NCBI RefSeq assembly: GCF_030643905.1
Contig: NZ_CP121446.1
Location: 2,772,001 to 2,836,000 of the forward strand
From: Flavobacterium sp. IMCC34852
Lineage (GTDB): Bacteria > Bacteroidota > Bacteroidia > Flavobacteriales > Flavobacteriaceae
Direction of reading: 5' to 3'
DNA length: 64,000 nucleotides
Within the stretch, counting starts at the first letter, position 1; each line of letters starts with the position of its first letter. Under the pieces are notes generated by a model. It saw only the letters and a list, made by a program, of their open reading frames with translations. It was not told the origin of the DNA and searched no databases. The translations under genes and the position numbers were made by a program. Below are positions 31,330 through 41,805 of the stretch, in pieces.

Positions 31330-31737
31330 ATGGAAATCATATTTTCAATAGACGAAATACAAGAAGTAGCTCAAAAGATTTTAGCCGAAAACCCCAATAA
31401 AGTGATTCTTTTTCACGGAAATATGGGCGTTGGAAAAACCACTCTAATCAAAGCGTTAGCCAAACAACTAGGCGTAAAAGATGCTACAAGCAGTCCGACT
31501 TTTTCATTGGTTAACGAATACCAAACAGAAGACAACCGATACGTCTATCACTTTGATGTGTACCGTTTAAAATCGGAAACCGAAGCTTTGGATATGGGCA
31601 TTGATGAGTATTTGTATTCCGGACATTGGTGTTTTATTGAATGGGCGGAAAAGATTCCTAATTTACTTCCCGAGCATTATTCCAAAATAGACATAACGAT
31701 TGGAGCAGACGCAAAAAGGATACTGAGGTTAAGCTAG
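31330..31737 (+). CDS. tsaE: tRNA threonylcarbamoyladenosine biosynthesis ATPase TsaE
   Basis: 135 residues. The P-loop GNMGVGKTT starts at residue 30, and the switch region has ATSSPTFSLVNEY, then YHFDVYRLKSETEALDMGIDEYL and CFIEWAEKIPNLLPE. TsaE binds the TsaB-TsaD dimer and drives formation of the t6A base at position 37 of ANN-decoding tRNAs. Length and motif order are normal for the family. The partner genes are elsewhere. Confidence 0.96.
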   Translation: MEIIFSIDEIQEVAQKILAENPNKVILFHGNMGVGKTTLIKALAKQLGVKDATSSPTFSLVNEYQTEDNRYVYHFDVYRLKSETEALDMGIDEYLYSGHWCFIEWAEKIPNLLPEHYSKIDITIGADAKRILRLS

Positions 31738-31743
31738 AAAAGA

Positions 31744-31839
31744 CAATTTCAATTACAACCGCAAGAGTCAATTTGTTATCCTATTGATTTTAACATTGCT
31801 ATTGTCATTGAATTTTGAAATTGAAATTGATTTTTTTTT
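31744..31839 (+). terminator. Long-loop inverted repeat with T run
   Basis: CAATTTCAATT at 31744-31754 pairs exactly (11 bp) with AATTGAAATTG at 31819-31829, followed by A and nine T residues. The 64-nt loop is unusual for a plain terminator. It starts seven bases after the tsaE stop. Confidence 0.4.
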
Positions 31840-31870
31840 CGTAATTTCGAGCTAAATTCAATCACCGATT

Positions 31871-33064
31871 ATGTCTTTAACCCCATTCACTAAGCAACAA
31901 CTTTTACCTCAAGAGGAAAAATTAGAAGTCTATCGTCATAAAAGTGAACTTTTTATTGGTATTCCCAAAGAGACTTCTTATCAGGAAAGACGTATTTGCT
32001 TAACGCCTGATGCGGTTAATTCTTTGACCTCACACGGTCATAAAGTAATGATTGAATCGGGCGCAGGTTTGAGTTCGAGTTACACGGACAAGGAATTTAG
32101 TGATGCAGGTGCCACTATTACCAAAGACACTAAAAAGGTATTAAGTTGCCCAATGATTTTAAAGGTTGAGCCTCTGACCATGGAAGAAATTGCTTTAGTG
32201 AATTCCAATACCATAGTCATTTCAGCCATTCAATTGAAAACCCGAAAAAAAGAATATTTTGAAGCCCTGAGCAAGAAAAAAATCACCGCTTTAGCATTCG
32301 AATACATCAAAGATGAAGACGGTTCTTATCCGGCGGTGAAATCTTTAAGTGAAATAGCCGGAACGGCTTCGGTATTGATTGCGGCCGAATTAATGATTAA
32401 CAACCAATTTGGGAAAGGATTGCTTTTAGGCAATATTACCGGAGTGCCACCTACTGATGTGGTGATTCTTGGTGCCGGAACTGTGGGTGAATTTGCCGCT
32501 AAAACCGCTTTAGGCTTGGGTGCACACGTTAAAGTTTTTGACAATTCTATTACCAAATTGCGTCGATTACAGAACAATTTAAACCAAAGAATATTTACTT
32601 CTACCATACAACCCAAATCTTTATTAAAAGCGCTTAGACGATGCGACGTAGCTATTGGTGCGATGCGCGGTAAAGAACGTTGTCCGGTTGTAGTGACCGA
32701 AACTATGGTAGAACATATGAAAAAAGGCGCCGTGATTGTAGATGTGAGTATAGACACCGGTGGTTGCTTTGAAACTTCGGAAGTGACTACACATGAGTCG
32801 CCTACTTTTATCAAAAATAATATCATTCATTATTGCGTTCCTAATATTCCTTCGCGTTATTCTAAAACCGCTTCACTTTCTATTAGTAACATCATTACTC
32901 CTTATTTACTTCAAATAGCCGAAGATGGTGGTATTGAAAGCGCTATTCGTTGTAACAAAGGATTGAAGAATGGGGTTTACCTTTACCACGGCATTTTGAC
33001 CAACAAAGCTATTGGTGACTGGTTCAATTTACCCGACAACGATATCAATTTGATTGTATTCTAA
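31871..33064 (+). CDS. ald: Alanine dehydrogenase
   Basis: 397 residues of the alanine dehydrogenase/PNT family. It interconverts L-alanine and pyruvate with NAD and ammonia. Visible motifs are the N-terminal substrate region GIPKETSYQERRICLTPDAV, the nucleotide-binding VVILGAGTVGEFAAKTALGLGAHVKVFD, and DVSIDTGGCFETSEVTTHESPTF near the active site. The first 25 residues are an extension relative to the enzyme core, as in flavobacterial members. It appears to be a single-gene unit. Confidence 0.93.
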   Translation: MSLTPFTKQQLLPQEEKLEVYRHKSELFIGIPKETSYQERRICLTPDAVNSLTSHGHKVMIESGAGLSSSYTDKEFSDAGATITKDTKKVLSCPMILKVEPLTMEEIALVNSNTIVISAIQLKTRKKEYFEALSKKKITALAFEYIKDEDGSYPAVKSLSEIAGTASVLIAAELMINNQFGKGLLLGNITGVPPTDVVILGAGTVGEFAAKTALGLGAHVKVFDNSITKLRRLQNNLNQRIFTSTIQPKSLLKALRRCDVAIGAMRGKERCPVVVTETMVEHMKKGAVIVDVSIDTGGCFETSEVTTHESPTFIKNNIIHYCVPNIPSRYSKTASLSISNIITPYLLQIAEDGGIESAIRCNKGLKNGVYLYHGILTNKAIGDWFNLPDNDINLIVF

Positions 33065-33085
33065 AATAAAGCAGCTTTTCATTTA

Positions 33086-33112
33086 TTCGATATCGAACAT
33101 TGATTACTTTTG
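33086..33112 (+). promoter_or_regulatory. Promoter with internal palindrome, upstream of DUF4258-like gene
   Basis: TACTTTTG at 33105-33112 is an exact -7 match. TTCGATATCGAA at 33086-33097 is a perfect 12-bp palindrome between the expected -33 and -7 positions, where a repressor could block polymerase. The leader has a small GACCT/AGGTC hairpin. Confidence 0.45.
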
Positions 33113-33162
33113 CCACTCGAGACCTTTAGGTCGAATTGTATGAAATAAAAAAATAATCAATT

Positions 33163-33543
33163 ATGAAATTTTACCAACGATTGGCCTACTACTTAGTGGG
33201 TTTTGTCATCGGGTCGTTTTTTGTGGTTTTAGTACTTAGCGGAAAAGACACCAGATGTAATTACTTCCCTAACGCCAGAGTCTTAAATGATATCAGAAAC
33301 AAACCATTCCATTATGATTCTGTTGCAACTAAGCAAATGAGTGAAGGTTTAGCCGACAAAACCGACATCAAAAATATATTGACCCACGGTGATGTAGATT
33401 TTGACAAAAGTAACATCCCTGCAGAAGGAGGAAAAAAATATGTTATCTATGGTCAGAACAAGAAAGCAAAAGAAATCACCTTAGAAGTTATTAATTATTC
33501 GAATAAAGCAGTTTTAAAAAACATTAGTGAAACGAAAGAATAA
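33163..33543 (+). CDS. DUF4258-like exported/anchored protein
   Basis: 126 residues. A single N-terminal membrane helix (about 9-26, YYLVGFVIGSFFVVLVLSG) is followed by a soluble part: CNYFPNARVLNDIRNKPFHYD, then ILTHGDVDFDKSNIPAEGGKKYVIYGQ, which resembles DUF4258. The protein is probably anchored in the inner membrane with the soluble domain outside. No partner gene is linked. The family call is tentative and the function unknown. It is convergent with secDF across a shared terminator. Confidence 0.7.
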   Translation: MKFYQRLAYYLVGFVIGSFFVVLVLSGKDTRCNYFPNARVLNDIRNKPFHYDSVATKQMSEGLADKTDIKNILTHGDVDFDKSNIPAEGGKKYVIYGQNKKAKEITLEVINYSNKAVLKNISETKE

Positions 33544-33557
33544 TAAAAAGAGTTTAT

Positions 33558-33593
33558 AAAAAAAGGGTTGTCAAATTGACAACCCTTTTTTTT
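33558..33593. terminator. Bidirectional terminator
   Basis: GGGTTGTCAA and TTGACAACCC form a 10-bp stem around a single A (realistically an eight-pair stem), with seven A before and eight T after. It serves the DUF4258-like gene and the convergent secDF. Confidence 0.9.
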
Positions 33594-33609
33594 ATCTGTA
33601 AAGAAAAGA

Positions 33610-36579
33610 CTAAGCTTCTCCTTTGTGACGACTTTCGATTTCTTCGATGTCTTTTTTCTTAATAGTATCAACCAAAATTGGCGTAGCAATAAACAATGAA
33701 GAATAAGTTCCTACAACGATACCTACCAACATAGCAAATATAAATCCTCTGATGGATTCTCCACCAAAGATGAACATGATCAACAATACTAAAATCATGG
33801 TCAATGAAGTATTGATGGTTCTTGATAAAGTGGTATTAATTGAAGCATTAACTACATCTTTGAAAGTTCCTTTTACGTTACCCGCTAAGAACTCTCTAAC
33901 CCTGTCAAATACAATTACGGTATCATTCATAGAGTAACCGATAACGGTTAGGATAGCTGCAATAAAGTGTTGGTCCATTTCCATGTGGAAAGGCATGTAT
34001 TTGTATAGTAATGAATACAATCCTAATACAAAGATAACATCGTGGAATACAGCTGCAATTGCACCCAATGAATACTGCCATTTGCGGAATGAAATTACTA
34101 AGTACAATCCAACCACCAACATCGCTCCGATAACTGCCCAGAATGAATTGGTTTTGATATCGGCTGAAATGGCTGCTCCTACTTTAGACGCTTGTAAAAC
34201 TCCTGTTTGTTTTCCGTCATAAGTATTGATAAAGTTATCATAGGTTAATCCGTCTTTGAAATACTTTTTCAAAGTATTGTATAGTTTTTCATTAACTTCT
34301 TTGTCTACTTCTACTCCATCTTCTTTGATTTTGTATTTGGTAGTCAATTTTAATTGGTCATCATCACCAAAAACTTTGGCTTCTACTGCTACTCCAAATG
34401 CTGCTGATAACTCTTCAGAAACTTGCGTTGGTTCTACCGGTTTTTCAAATTTCACTTGGAAAGTTCTTCCTCCTACAAAATCAACACCTTCATCAAGACC
34501 GTTAAAGTAAAAAGACACACAACTTACTACTACTACTAAAGAAGAGAAGATGTAAGATATCTTTTTGATCCCGATAAAGTCAAAATGGAATCCTGTAAAC
34601 CAGTTTTTAGTTAATGGCGTAGTAAATGTTAGACTTCTGTTTTTAGCAATATCTCTGTCGATAAAGATTCTGGCAATAAAAATTGAAGTAAATAATGACG
34701 TGAAAATACCGATTAACAAAGTGGTTGCAAAACCTTGAATTGGTCCGGTTCCAAAGATGAACAAAATAGCTCCGGTTAATACGTGAGTTACGTTGGCATC
34801 AATTATAGAACGCATCGCACCTTTCCATCCGTAAGAAGCCTTTACCGCATCTCCAAGGGTTTTACCTTCGCGCAATTCTTCTTTGGCTCTTTCATAAATA
34901 ATAATGTTCGCATCTACTGCAGTTCCCAATGTTAACACGATACCGGCAATACCAGGTAATGTTAATACCGCACCTAAACTAGCTAAGATTCCGAATAAGA
35001 ATAATAAGTTGACTAACAAAGCTACGTTGGCATACCAACCGGCTCTTCCGTAATAGAATACCATCCATAAACACACCAACAAGAATCCAACAATAGAGGA
35101 AGTTGTACCGGCATCAATAGCTTTTTGTCCTAATGATGGTCCTACGATTTCTGATTGGATAATTTCTGCTGTAGCAGGCAATTTACCGGCTCTTAATACA
35201 TTGGCTAAATCTTTGGTTTCCGCTACGTCAAAACTTCCGGTAATTTCAGATCTTCCACCTGCAATTGGTCCCGAAGTTACCCCCGGCGCTGAATAAACTA
35301 CATTGTCTAAAGCGATAGCAATAAAGCTTTTTTGTGTATAAGCATTGTTGGTTAATTTTTCCCAAACATTAGCTCCTGCTCCGTTCATTTGCATTGAAAC
35401 GGCTGGTTTACCCATTTGGTCAAAAGTATCTCTGGCATCTACAATAACTCCGCCGCTCAACGGAGCAACGTTATCTTTATTTCCTTTTAAGGCATACAAC
35501 TCAACAGTTGTAGTCTCTTTTTTTGTTTTTTCATCAACACTTACCACAGGTTTACCCCAAGCAAATTTGGCAAAACGTTTGTCACCCGGTAATAAATTAC
35601 GGATTTCTTGTCTTTTTAAATAACCATTGATTGCTGCAGTATCTTTTGTATTTACAATGGCTAAGATTGGTCCGCCACCTAGAGAAACAAATTTGTCTAC
35701 TAAAGGATTATTTCCTTTTTTAGCTGCAGTAGAATCTTTCTCTTTATCTGTCAATAATTGACTTAATGAATCTATCGGTTTGGCTGCTTCTACTTTTTCT
35801 TCAACTTTTACTGTTGCTTTTAAAGCTTCATTGGCTTGTTGTAAAAATCCGCCTAATTCTTCCGCTTTATAAGTTTCCCAGAACTCTAATTCTGCTTTGC
35901 TTGATACTAATTTTTTGATACGGTCAACATCCTTAGCACCCGGTAACTCGATTAAGATTCTACCGGTTTGACCTAATTTAGCAATGTTGGGTTGTGTTAC
36001 CCCAAATTTATCAATACGACTTCTCAATACCCCAAAAGCGGATTCTACTGATTCGTCAACTTTTCTTCTCAATACTTTTTGCACTTCGGCATCAGTAGAA
36101 TTGAAGTTCAACTCACTGTCGTCAAAATTTCTGTTGGCAAAAATATCCGGAGAAGCTAATTTTGTAGTTCCTTTATTGGCCTCAAATGCTTCAAAGAAAG
36201 CATCCAAATAAGATTGATTTCCTCTTTGATTTTTCTTAGCATCCTCTAATGCTTTGTTGAAAACCGGGTTTTTGGAATTGTTTGACAACTGAACCAAAAC
36301 ATCTTTAACCGAAATTTGAAGAATTACGTTAATTCCTCCTTCAAGGTCAAGACCTTTGTTAATCTGTTTGTCTTTCACATCATTGTACGTGAAAAAATCA
36401 AGAAAAACTTTTTCTTTTCCTATCGAGTCAAGATATTTGATTTCTTTCTCAGGATTTCCTCCTGCAAAAGTTTTGGCATCGCTTTTTACTTTATTGGCCA
36501 CAAAAGTGAACGAAAGTTGGTAGATACTTACCAATGCAAATAGAATTGCGAAAAATTTAACTAGTCCTTTATTCTGCAT
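33610..36579 (-). CDS. secDF: SecDF fusion, protein translocase accessory subunit
   Basis: 989 residues joining SecD (about 1-600) and SecF (about 660-980) with twelve membrane helices in total. SecD opens with a membrane helix, then NKGLDLEGGINVILQISV, a large periplasmic domain enlarged by low-complexity Lys/Glu segments, and the helix block GTAVDANIIIYERAKEELREGK. SecF has DEGVDFVGGRTFQV and GYSMNDTVIVFDRVRE. The complex uses the proton gradient to pull proteins through SecYEG. Fused SecDF is usual in Bacteroidetes. It has a strong consensus promoter and a leader of about 120 nt. Confidence 0.97.
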   Translation of the reverse strand: MQNKGLVKFFAILFALVSIYQLSFTFVANKVKSDAKTFAGGNPEKEIKYLDSIGKEKVFLDFFTYNDVKDKQINKGLDLEGGINVILQISVKDVLVQLSNNSKNPVFNKALEDAKKNQRGNQSYLDAFFEAFEANKGTTKLASPDIFANRNFDDSELNFNSTDAEVQKVLRRKVDESVESAFGVLRSRIDKFGVTQPNIAKLGQTGRILIELPGAKDVDRIKKLVSSKAELEFWETYKAEELGGFLQQANEALKATVKVEEKVEAAKPIDSLSQLLTDKEKDSTAAKKGNNPLVDKFVSLGGGPILAIVNTKDTAAINGYLKRQEIRNLLPGDKRFAKFAWGKPVVSVDEKTKKETTTVELYALKGNKDNVAPLSGGVIVDARDTFDQMGKPAVSMQMNGAGANVWEKLTNNAYTQKSFIAIALDNVVYSAPGVTSGPIAGGRSEITGSFDVAETKDLANVLRAGKLPATAEIIQSEIVGPSLGQKAIDAGTTSSIVGFLLVCLWMVFYYGRAGWYANVALLVNLLFLFGILASLGAVLTLPGIAGIVLTLGTAVDANIIIYERAKEELREGKTLGDAVKASYGWKGAMRSIIDANVTHVLTGAILFIFGTGPIQGFATTLLIGIFTSLFTSIFIARIFIDRDIAKNRSLTFTTPLTKNWFTGFHFDFIGIKKISYIFSSLVVVVSCVSFYFNGLDEGVDFVGGRTFQVKFEKPVEPTQVSEELSAAFGVAVEAKVFGDDDQLKLTTKYKIKEDGVEVDKEVNEKLYNTLKKYFKDGLTYDNFINTYDGKQTGVLQASKVGAAISADIKTNSFWAVIGAMLVVGLYLVISFRKWQYSLGAIAAVFHDVIFVLGLYSLLYKYMPFHMEMDQHFIAAILTVIGYSMNDTVIVFDRVREFLAGNVKGTFKDVVNASINTTLSRTINTSLTMILVLLIMFIFGGESIRGFIFAMLVGIVVGTYSSLFIATPILVDTIKKKDIEEIESRHKGEA

Positions 36580-36703
36580 TATTACTAAAAATTAATTAAT
36601 TCTGTGTTACTTGTTAGTTTAGAAAAAGCAAAAACTATTGAAATTCAAAACATTATACGTTAAAGTATTGAATTTCCAACAATTCCCTTTTTTATGAAAC
36701 GTG

Positions 36704-36734
36704 CAAATATATAATTATCGATAAGATTAACCAA
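36704..36734 (-). promoter_or_regulatory. secDF promoter
   Basis: The minus strand has TTG (plus 36732-36734), a 20-bp spacer and TATATTTG (plus 36704-36711), a full match to the Bacteroidetes consensus. The predicted start is about 118 nt before the secDF ATG. Confidence 0.75.
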
Positions 36735-36753
36735 TATTTTCACCATTAATATC

Positions 36754-36788
36754 AAAAAAAAGACTGCAAAGTTTGCAGCCTCTTTTTT
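36754..36788 (-). terminator. mdh terminator
   Basis: GCTGCAAA and TTTGCAGT pair on the minus strand, extended by A/G-rich and T/C-rich flanks, then eight T residues. Confidence 0.8.
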
Positions 36789-36804
36789 ATCCTACCTTAA
36801 TATA

Positions 36805-37740
36805 TTATCCCAAATGAGATTTTAAGTCGTTATTCATATTGCGAACGGCATCAGCACTCTTAGCGAATAATGCCTTTTCAGACTCGTTCAAGTTGATGTC
36901 AACGATTTTTTCCACTCCGTTTTTACCAATAATACAAGGCACTCCGATACAAATATCACTTTGCCCATATTCACCTTCTAAAAACACTGAACAAGGAATC
37001 ATTTTCTTCTGGTCATTCAAAATAGCATCTACCAAATAAGAAACGCTGGCGCCCGGTGCATACCAAGCCGAAGTCCCCAATAATCCTGTTAAAGTAGCGC
37101 CTCCAACCATAGTATCTGCAGCCACTTTAGCCAATTCTTCTTCCGATAAAAACTGAGAAACCGGCACTCCATTGTATGAAGCCAATCTTGTTAACGGAAT
37201 CATAGTCGTATCACCGTGACCACCAATTACCATTCCCTGAATATCATTAGCCGGCTTGTCTAAAGCTAGAGACAAATAGGTTTTGAAACGAGAACTGTCA
37301 AGTGTTCCGCCCATTCCAATGATTCTGTTTTTAGGTAATCCTAAAGATTTGTAAGCCAAATAAGTCATCGTATCCATTGGATTAGACACAATCACAAAAA
37401 TAGCATTTGGGGAATGTTTCAATAAATTTTCCGCCACACCTTTTACAATTCCGGCATTAATCCCAATCAATTCTTCACGAGTCATTCCGGGTTTTCTCGG
37501 TACGCCCGAAGTAATCACCACTACGTCACTTCCCGCAGTTTTGGCATAATCATTTGTACTTCCGATTACTTTGGTATTGAACCCTAAAGTGGTTTGAGTT
37601 TGCGTAATGTCTAACGCTTTTCCTTCCGCAAAACCTTCTCTGATATCTACCAACACAATTTCGCTGGCAATTCTTCTGTAAGCAATTGCATCGGCACATG
37701 TTGCGCCCACGTTTCCTGCTCCTACAATAGTAACTTTCAT
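36805..37740 (-). CDS. mdh: Malate dehydrogenase
   Basis: 311 residues. It oxidises malate to oxaloacetate with NAD in the TCA cycle. The Rossmann motif GAGNVG is at 7-12 and the discriminator Asp in VLVDI. The mobile loop GVPRKPGMTREELI carries the Arg residues that select malate, and the catalytic His is in GGHGDTTMIP. The sequence is closer to the LDH-like MDH group (GMGGTLDSSRFK). It has its own terminator and no co-directional neighbour within 100 bases. Confidence 0.97.
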   Translation of the reverse strand: MKVTIVGAGNVGATCADAIAYRRIASEIVLVDIREGFAEGKALDITQTQTTLGFNTKVIGSTNDYAKTAGSDVVVITSGVPRKPGMTREELIGINAGIVKGVAENLLKHSPNAIFVIVSNPMDTMTYLAYKSLGLPKNRIIGMGGTLDSSRFKTYLSLALDKPANDIQGMVIGGHGDTTMIPLTRLASYNGVPVSQFLSEEELAKVAADTMVGGATLTGLLGTSAWYAPGASVSYLVDAILNDQKKMIPCSVFLEGEYGQSDICIGVPCIIGKNGVEKIVDINLNESEKALFAKSADAVRNMNNDLKSHLG

Positions 37741-37777
37741 TTTGTATATAATTTGTTGTTTCTTTTTATCTTTTTGA

Positions 37778-37856
37778 AGCTATTCCCGCTTTACGCTGCA
37801 ATCTTTTTTGGTTTGTGAACAAACCAAAAAAGGATTTCCACTTCAATCGGGGCTAG
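37778..37856. repeat. Palindromic intergenic element
   Basis: The centre is a perfect 14-bp inverted repeat (37803-37816 with 37819-37832, core TTTGGTTTGT/ACAAACCAAA) with a two-base loop. Outer arms GCTATTCCCG and CGGGGCTAG are imperfect inverses. It spans the gap between gyrB and mdh and may double as the gyrB terminator. I associate this layout with dispersed repeats of flavobacterial genomes. Confidence 0.6.
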
Positions 37857-39803
<1,947 letters not shown>

Positions 39804-39836
39804 TTATCGTAAAAAATGTGATTTTTGTCTAACACG

Positions 39837-39844
39837 CAAATATA
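39837..39844 (-). promoter_or_regulatory. gyrB -7 element
   Basis: The minus strand has TATATTTG, exact TAnnTTTG, about 40 bases upstream of the ATG. The flanking word GCAAATATATAA on the plus strand is shared with the secDF promoter. Confidence 0.6.
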
Positions 39845-39921
39845 TAAAAACGCATAGGATTTCCTATTGAAAAAAGGGTTTAAAACCTTTAAGTTATTAA
39901 CATTTTTGGCAGGATTTCAAC

Positions 39922-39957
39922 AAAAAAACGCCCGTCAAAAATGACGGACGTTCTTTA
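39922..39957 (-). terminator. asnB terminator
   Basis: On the minus strand AACGTCCGTCA and TGACGGGCGTT pair (one G-T wobble) around TTTT and run into T residues. Confidence 0.82.
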
Positions 39958-39984
39958 ACAAACAAACTAAACTTCAATCTAAAC

Positions 39985-41601
39985 TCAAACGTTAACGCTT
40001 GGTTTTGCTATTTCAACATCTGCTTGGACGTGAGCCGAGTTGGCTCGTCCGCTTGGATCTTGATTTTCTTGCCATTTTGGTATCCATTTGCGCACGGTTT
40101 GTGCGGCACTGACTTGTGGATAATATTTATGGAAAATAGTTCTGTAGTAATAAGCTTCTTTCGTTGCCGGAGTATTGTACGGGAATAATGCTGCAGCTTG
40201 TTCCATCTGCTCATCGGTAACTTGGGCTGCACAATATTCGATTAAAGTGTCAATCCAGTTATAACCTACTCCATCGGAGAATTGCTCTTTCTGACGCCAC
40301 AAGACCTCATCAGGAAGGTATGGCTGTTCCGGTGTATCGAATGCTTTTCTTAAAATATATTTTTCCTTTCCATCGTAAGTCTTAGGCTGCTTTTCTTCGC
40401 CTTTAATTTTCATGGCAACATCTAAGAACGCTTTGTCTAAAAACGGCACTCGTGCTTCTAATCCGTGTGCCATGGTTGATTTATCGGCACGTAGTAAATC
40501 GGCTGTAAATAATTTTTGCACTCTTTCGATGGTTTCTTTGGTAAAATCTTCGGTACTTGGCGCATTTCTGAAGTACAAATACCCACCAAAAACTTCATCA
40601 GCACCTTCGCCCGAAAGTACCACTTTAATCCCCATATCCGTAATCGCCTTAGACAAAAAATACATTGGCGTACTGGCTCTTACAGAGGTTACGTCATAGG
40701 TTTCCAGATGCCAAATCAATTTATCCAAAATCTCAATTCCTTGCTCAATCGTAAAGTGGATTTCATGGTGTGTAGTCCCTAAAAAATCCGCTACTTTTCT
40801 AGCAGCTTTGGCATCCGGCGCATCTGCATCTAAACCTATAGAAAATGAGTGTAACTCTTTTCCTTTTTCTTTTAACAACCGTGCCGCAATAGCTGATGTT
40901 AATGACGAGTCTAATCCGCCCGAAAGTAAAACGCCAATTGGCACATCACTCATTAATCTTTTGCGTGTGGCTTCGGTTAAAGCTTCTCTTAAAGCAGTAT
41001 AATCAACCTCAGTATCACAAGCTGTATAATCTTCGTATTCTGGAGTATAGTATTTCACAAAACCGGTTTCTGCGGTATAATAATGCCCCGGAGGAAAGGT
41101 GGAAAACGTTTTACACTGATCGGCAATCGGTTTCATTTCAGAAGCAAAATACATTCTTCCTCTTTCATCTACTCCATAATATAAAGGTTTTACACCCAGC
41201 GGATCACGTCCGGCAATATAATCATCGCCATCAATCACCACAAAAGCAAAATCACCATCTAATAAATGAACAAAATCATAACCAAACTTCTCATACAAAT
41301 GCACTATGACTTCTGAATCCGATTTAGAACGGAAGACATGATCTTTCAAAATTGTATCTCTCAACTCTTGGTGATTGTATATTTCGCCATTATGAACCAT
41401 CCAAGCCGTGCTACAACCTTGAATAGGCTGTCTTCCGGAATGCAGGTCAATAATCGACAAACGCTCGTGGCTTAATATATGCCCGTTCTCCGTAACATGG
41501 ATATCACTTTCATCAGGTCCGCGATGCGACATTCTTTTCGAAAGTTGCTTCACCAATTGCTCGTCTTTTCCTTTTCCTATAATGGCTAATATTCCGCACA
41601 T
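39985..41601 (-). CDS. asnB: Asparagine synthase B (glutamine-hydrolysing)
   Basis: 538 residues from MCGILAIIGKGKD. A 14-residue upstream extension is rejected because the catalytic Cys must be residue 2. The glutaminase domain (2-200) has HRGPDESD, LSIIDL and the oxyanion region MVHNGEIYNH. The synthetase domain has the pyrophosphatase loop VLLSGGLDSSLTSA, then KVVLSGEGADEVFGGY. It transfers glutamine nitrogen to aspartate with ATP. It is a single-gene unit with its own terminator. Confidence 0.97.
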   Translation of the reverse strand: MCGILAIIGKGKDEQLVKQLSKRMSHRGPDESDIHVTENGHILSHERLSIIDLHSGRQPIQGCSTAWMVHNGEIYNHQELRDTILKDHVFRSKSDSEVIVHLYEKFGYDFVHLLDGDFAFVVIDGDDYIAGRDPLGVKPLYYGVDERGRMYFASEMKPIADQCKTFSTFPPGHYYTAETGFVKYYTPEYEDYTACDTEVDYTALREALTEATRKRLMSDVPIGVLLSGGLDSSLTSAIAARLLKEKGKELHSFSIGLDADAPDAKAARKVADFLGTTHHEIHFTIEQGIEILDKLIWHLETYDVTSVRASTPMYFLSKAITDMGIKVVLSGEGADEVFGGYLYFRNAPSTEDFTKETIERVQKLFTADLLRADKSTMAHGLEARVPFLDKAFLDVAMKIKGEEKQPKTYDGKEKYILRKAFDTPEQPYLPDEVLWRQKEQFSDGVGYNWIDTLIEYCAAQVTDEQMEQAAALFPYNTPATKEAYYYRTIFHKYYPQVSAAQTVRKWIPKWQENQDPSGRANSAHVQADVEIAKPSVNV

Positions 41602-41773
41602 AATCGTATTCTTTAATTCTTTATTGTTTATTTGATAAAGCAAAAGTGCTATATTTGTTTCAATACTAAAATTAAAAAGTGATAATTAGTTTTAATTTTA
41701 AACTAAATGAAGAGATAAAAGATATTTATGAAAGTAACAACATTAAAAAATGAGAAGTCTGATTAAAGAATGT

Positions 41774-41800
41774 AAAAAAAGCTGTCAATTGACAGCTTTT
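41774..41800 (-). terminator. Terminator of unknown exported-protein gene
   Basis: A perfect 24-bp palindrome at 41777-41800 with core GCTGTCAATTGACAGC, followed on the minus strand by T residues. Confidence 0.87.
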
Positions 41801-41805
41801 AAATA

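Noticed and set aside
32326..32826. 166-residue minus-strand frame
   Set aside because: Antisense to the ald coding region, with a composition typical of a mirror of codon usage and no domain.
40896..41309. 137-residue plus-strand frame
   Set aside because: Antisense to asnB, with low-complexity His/Asn/Gln sequence.
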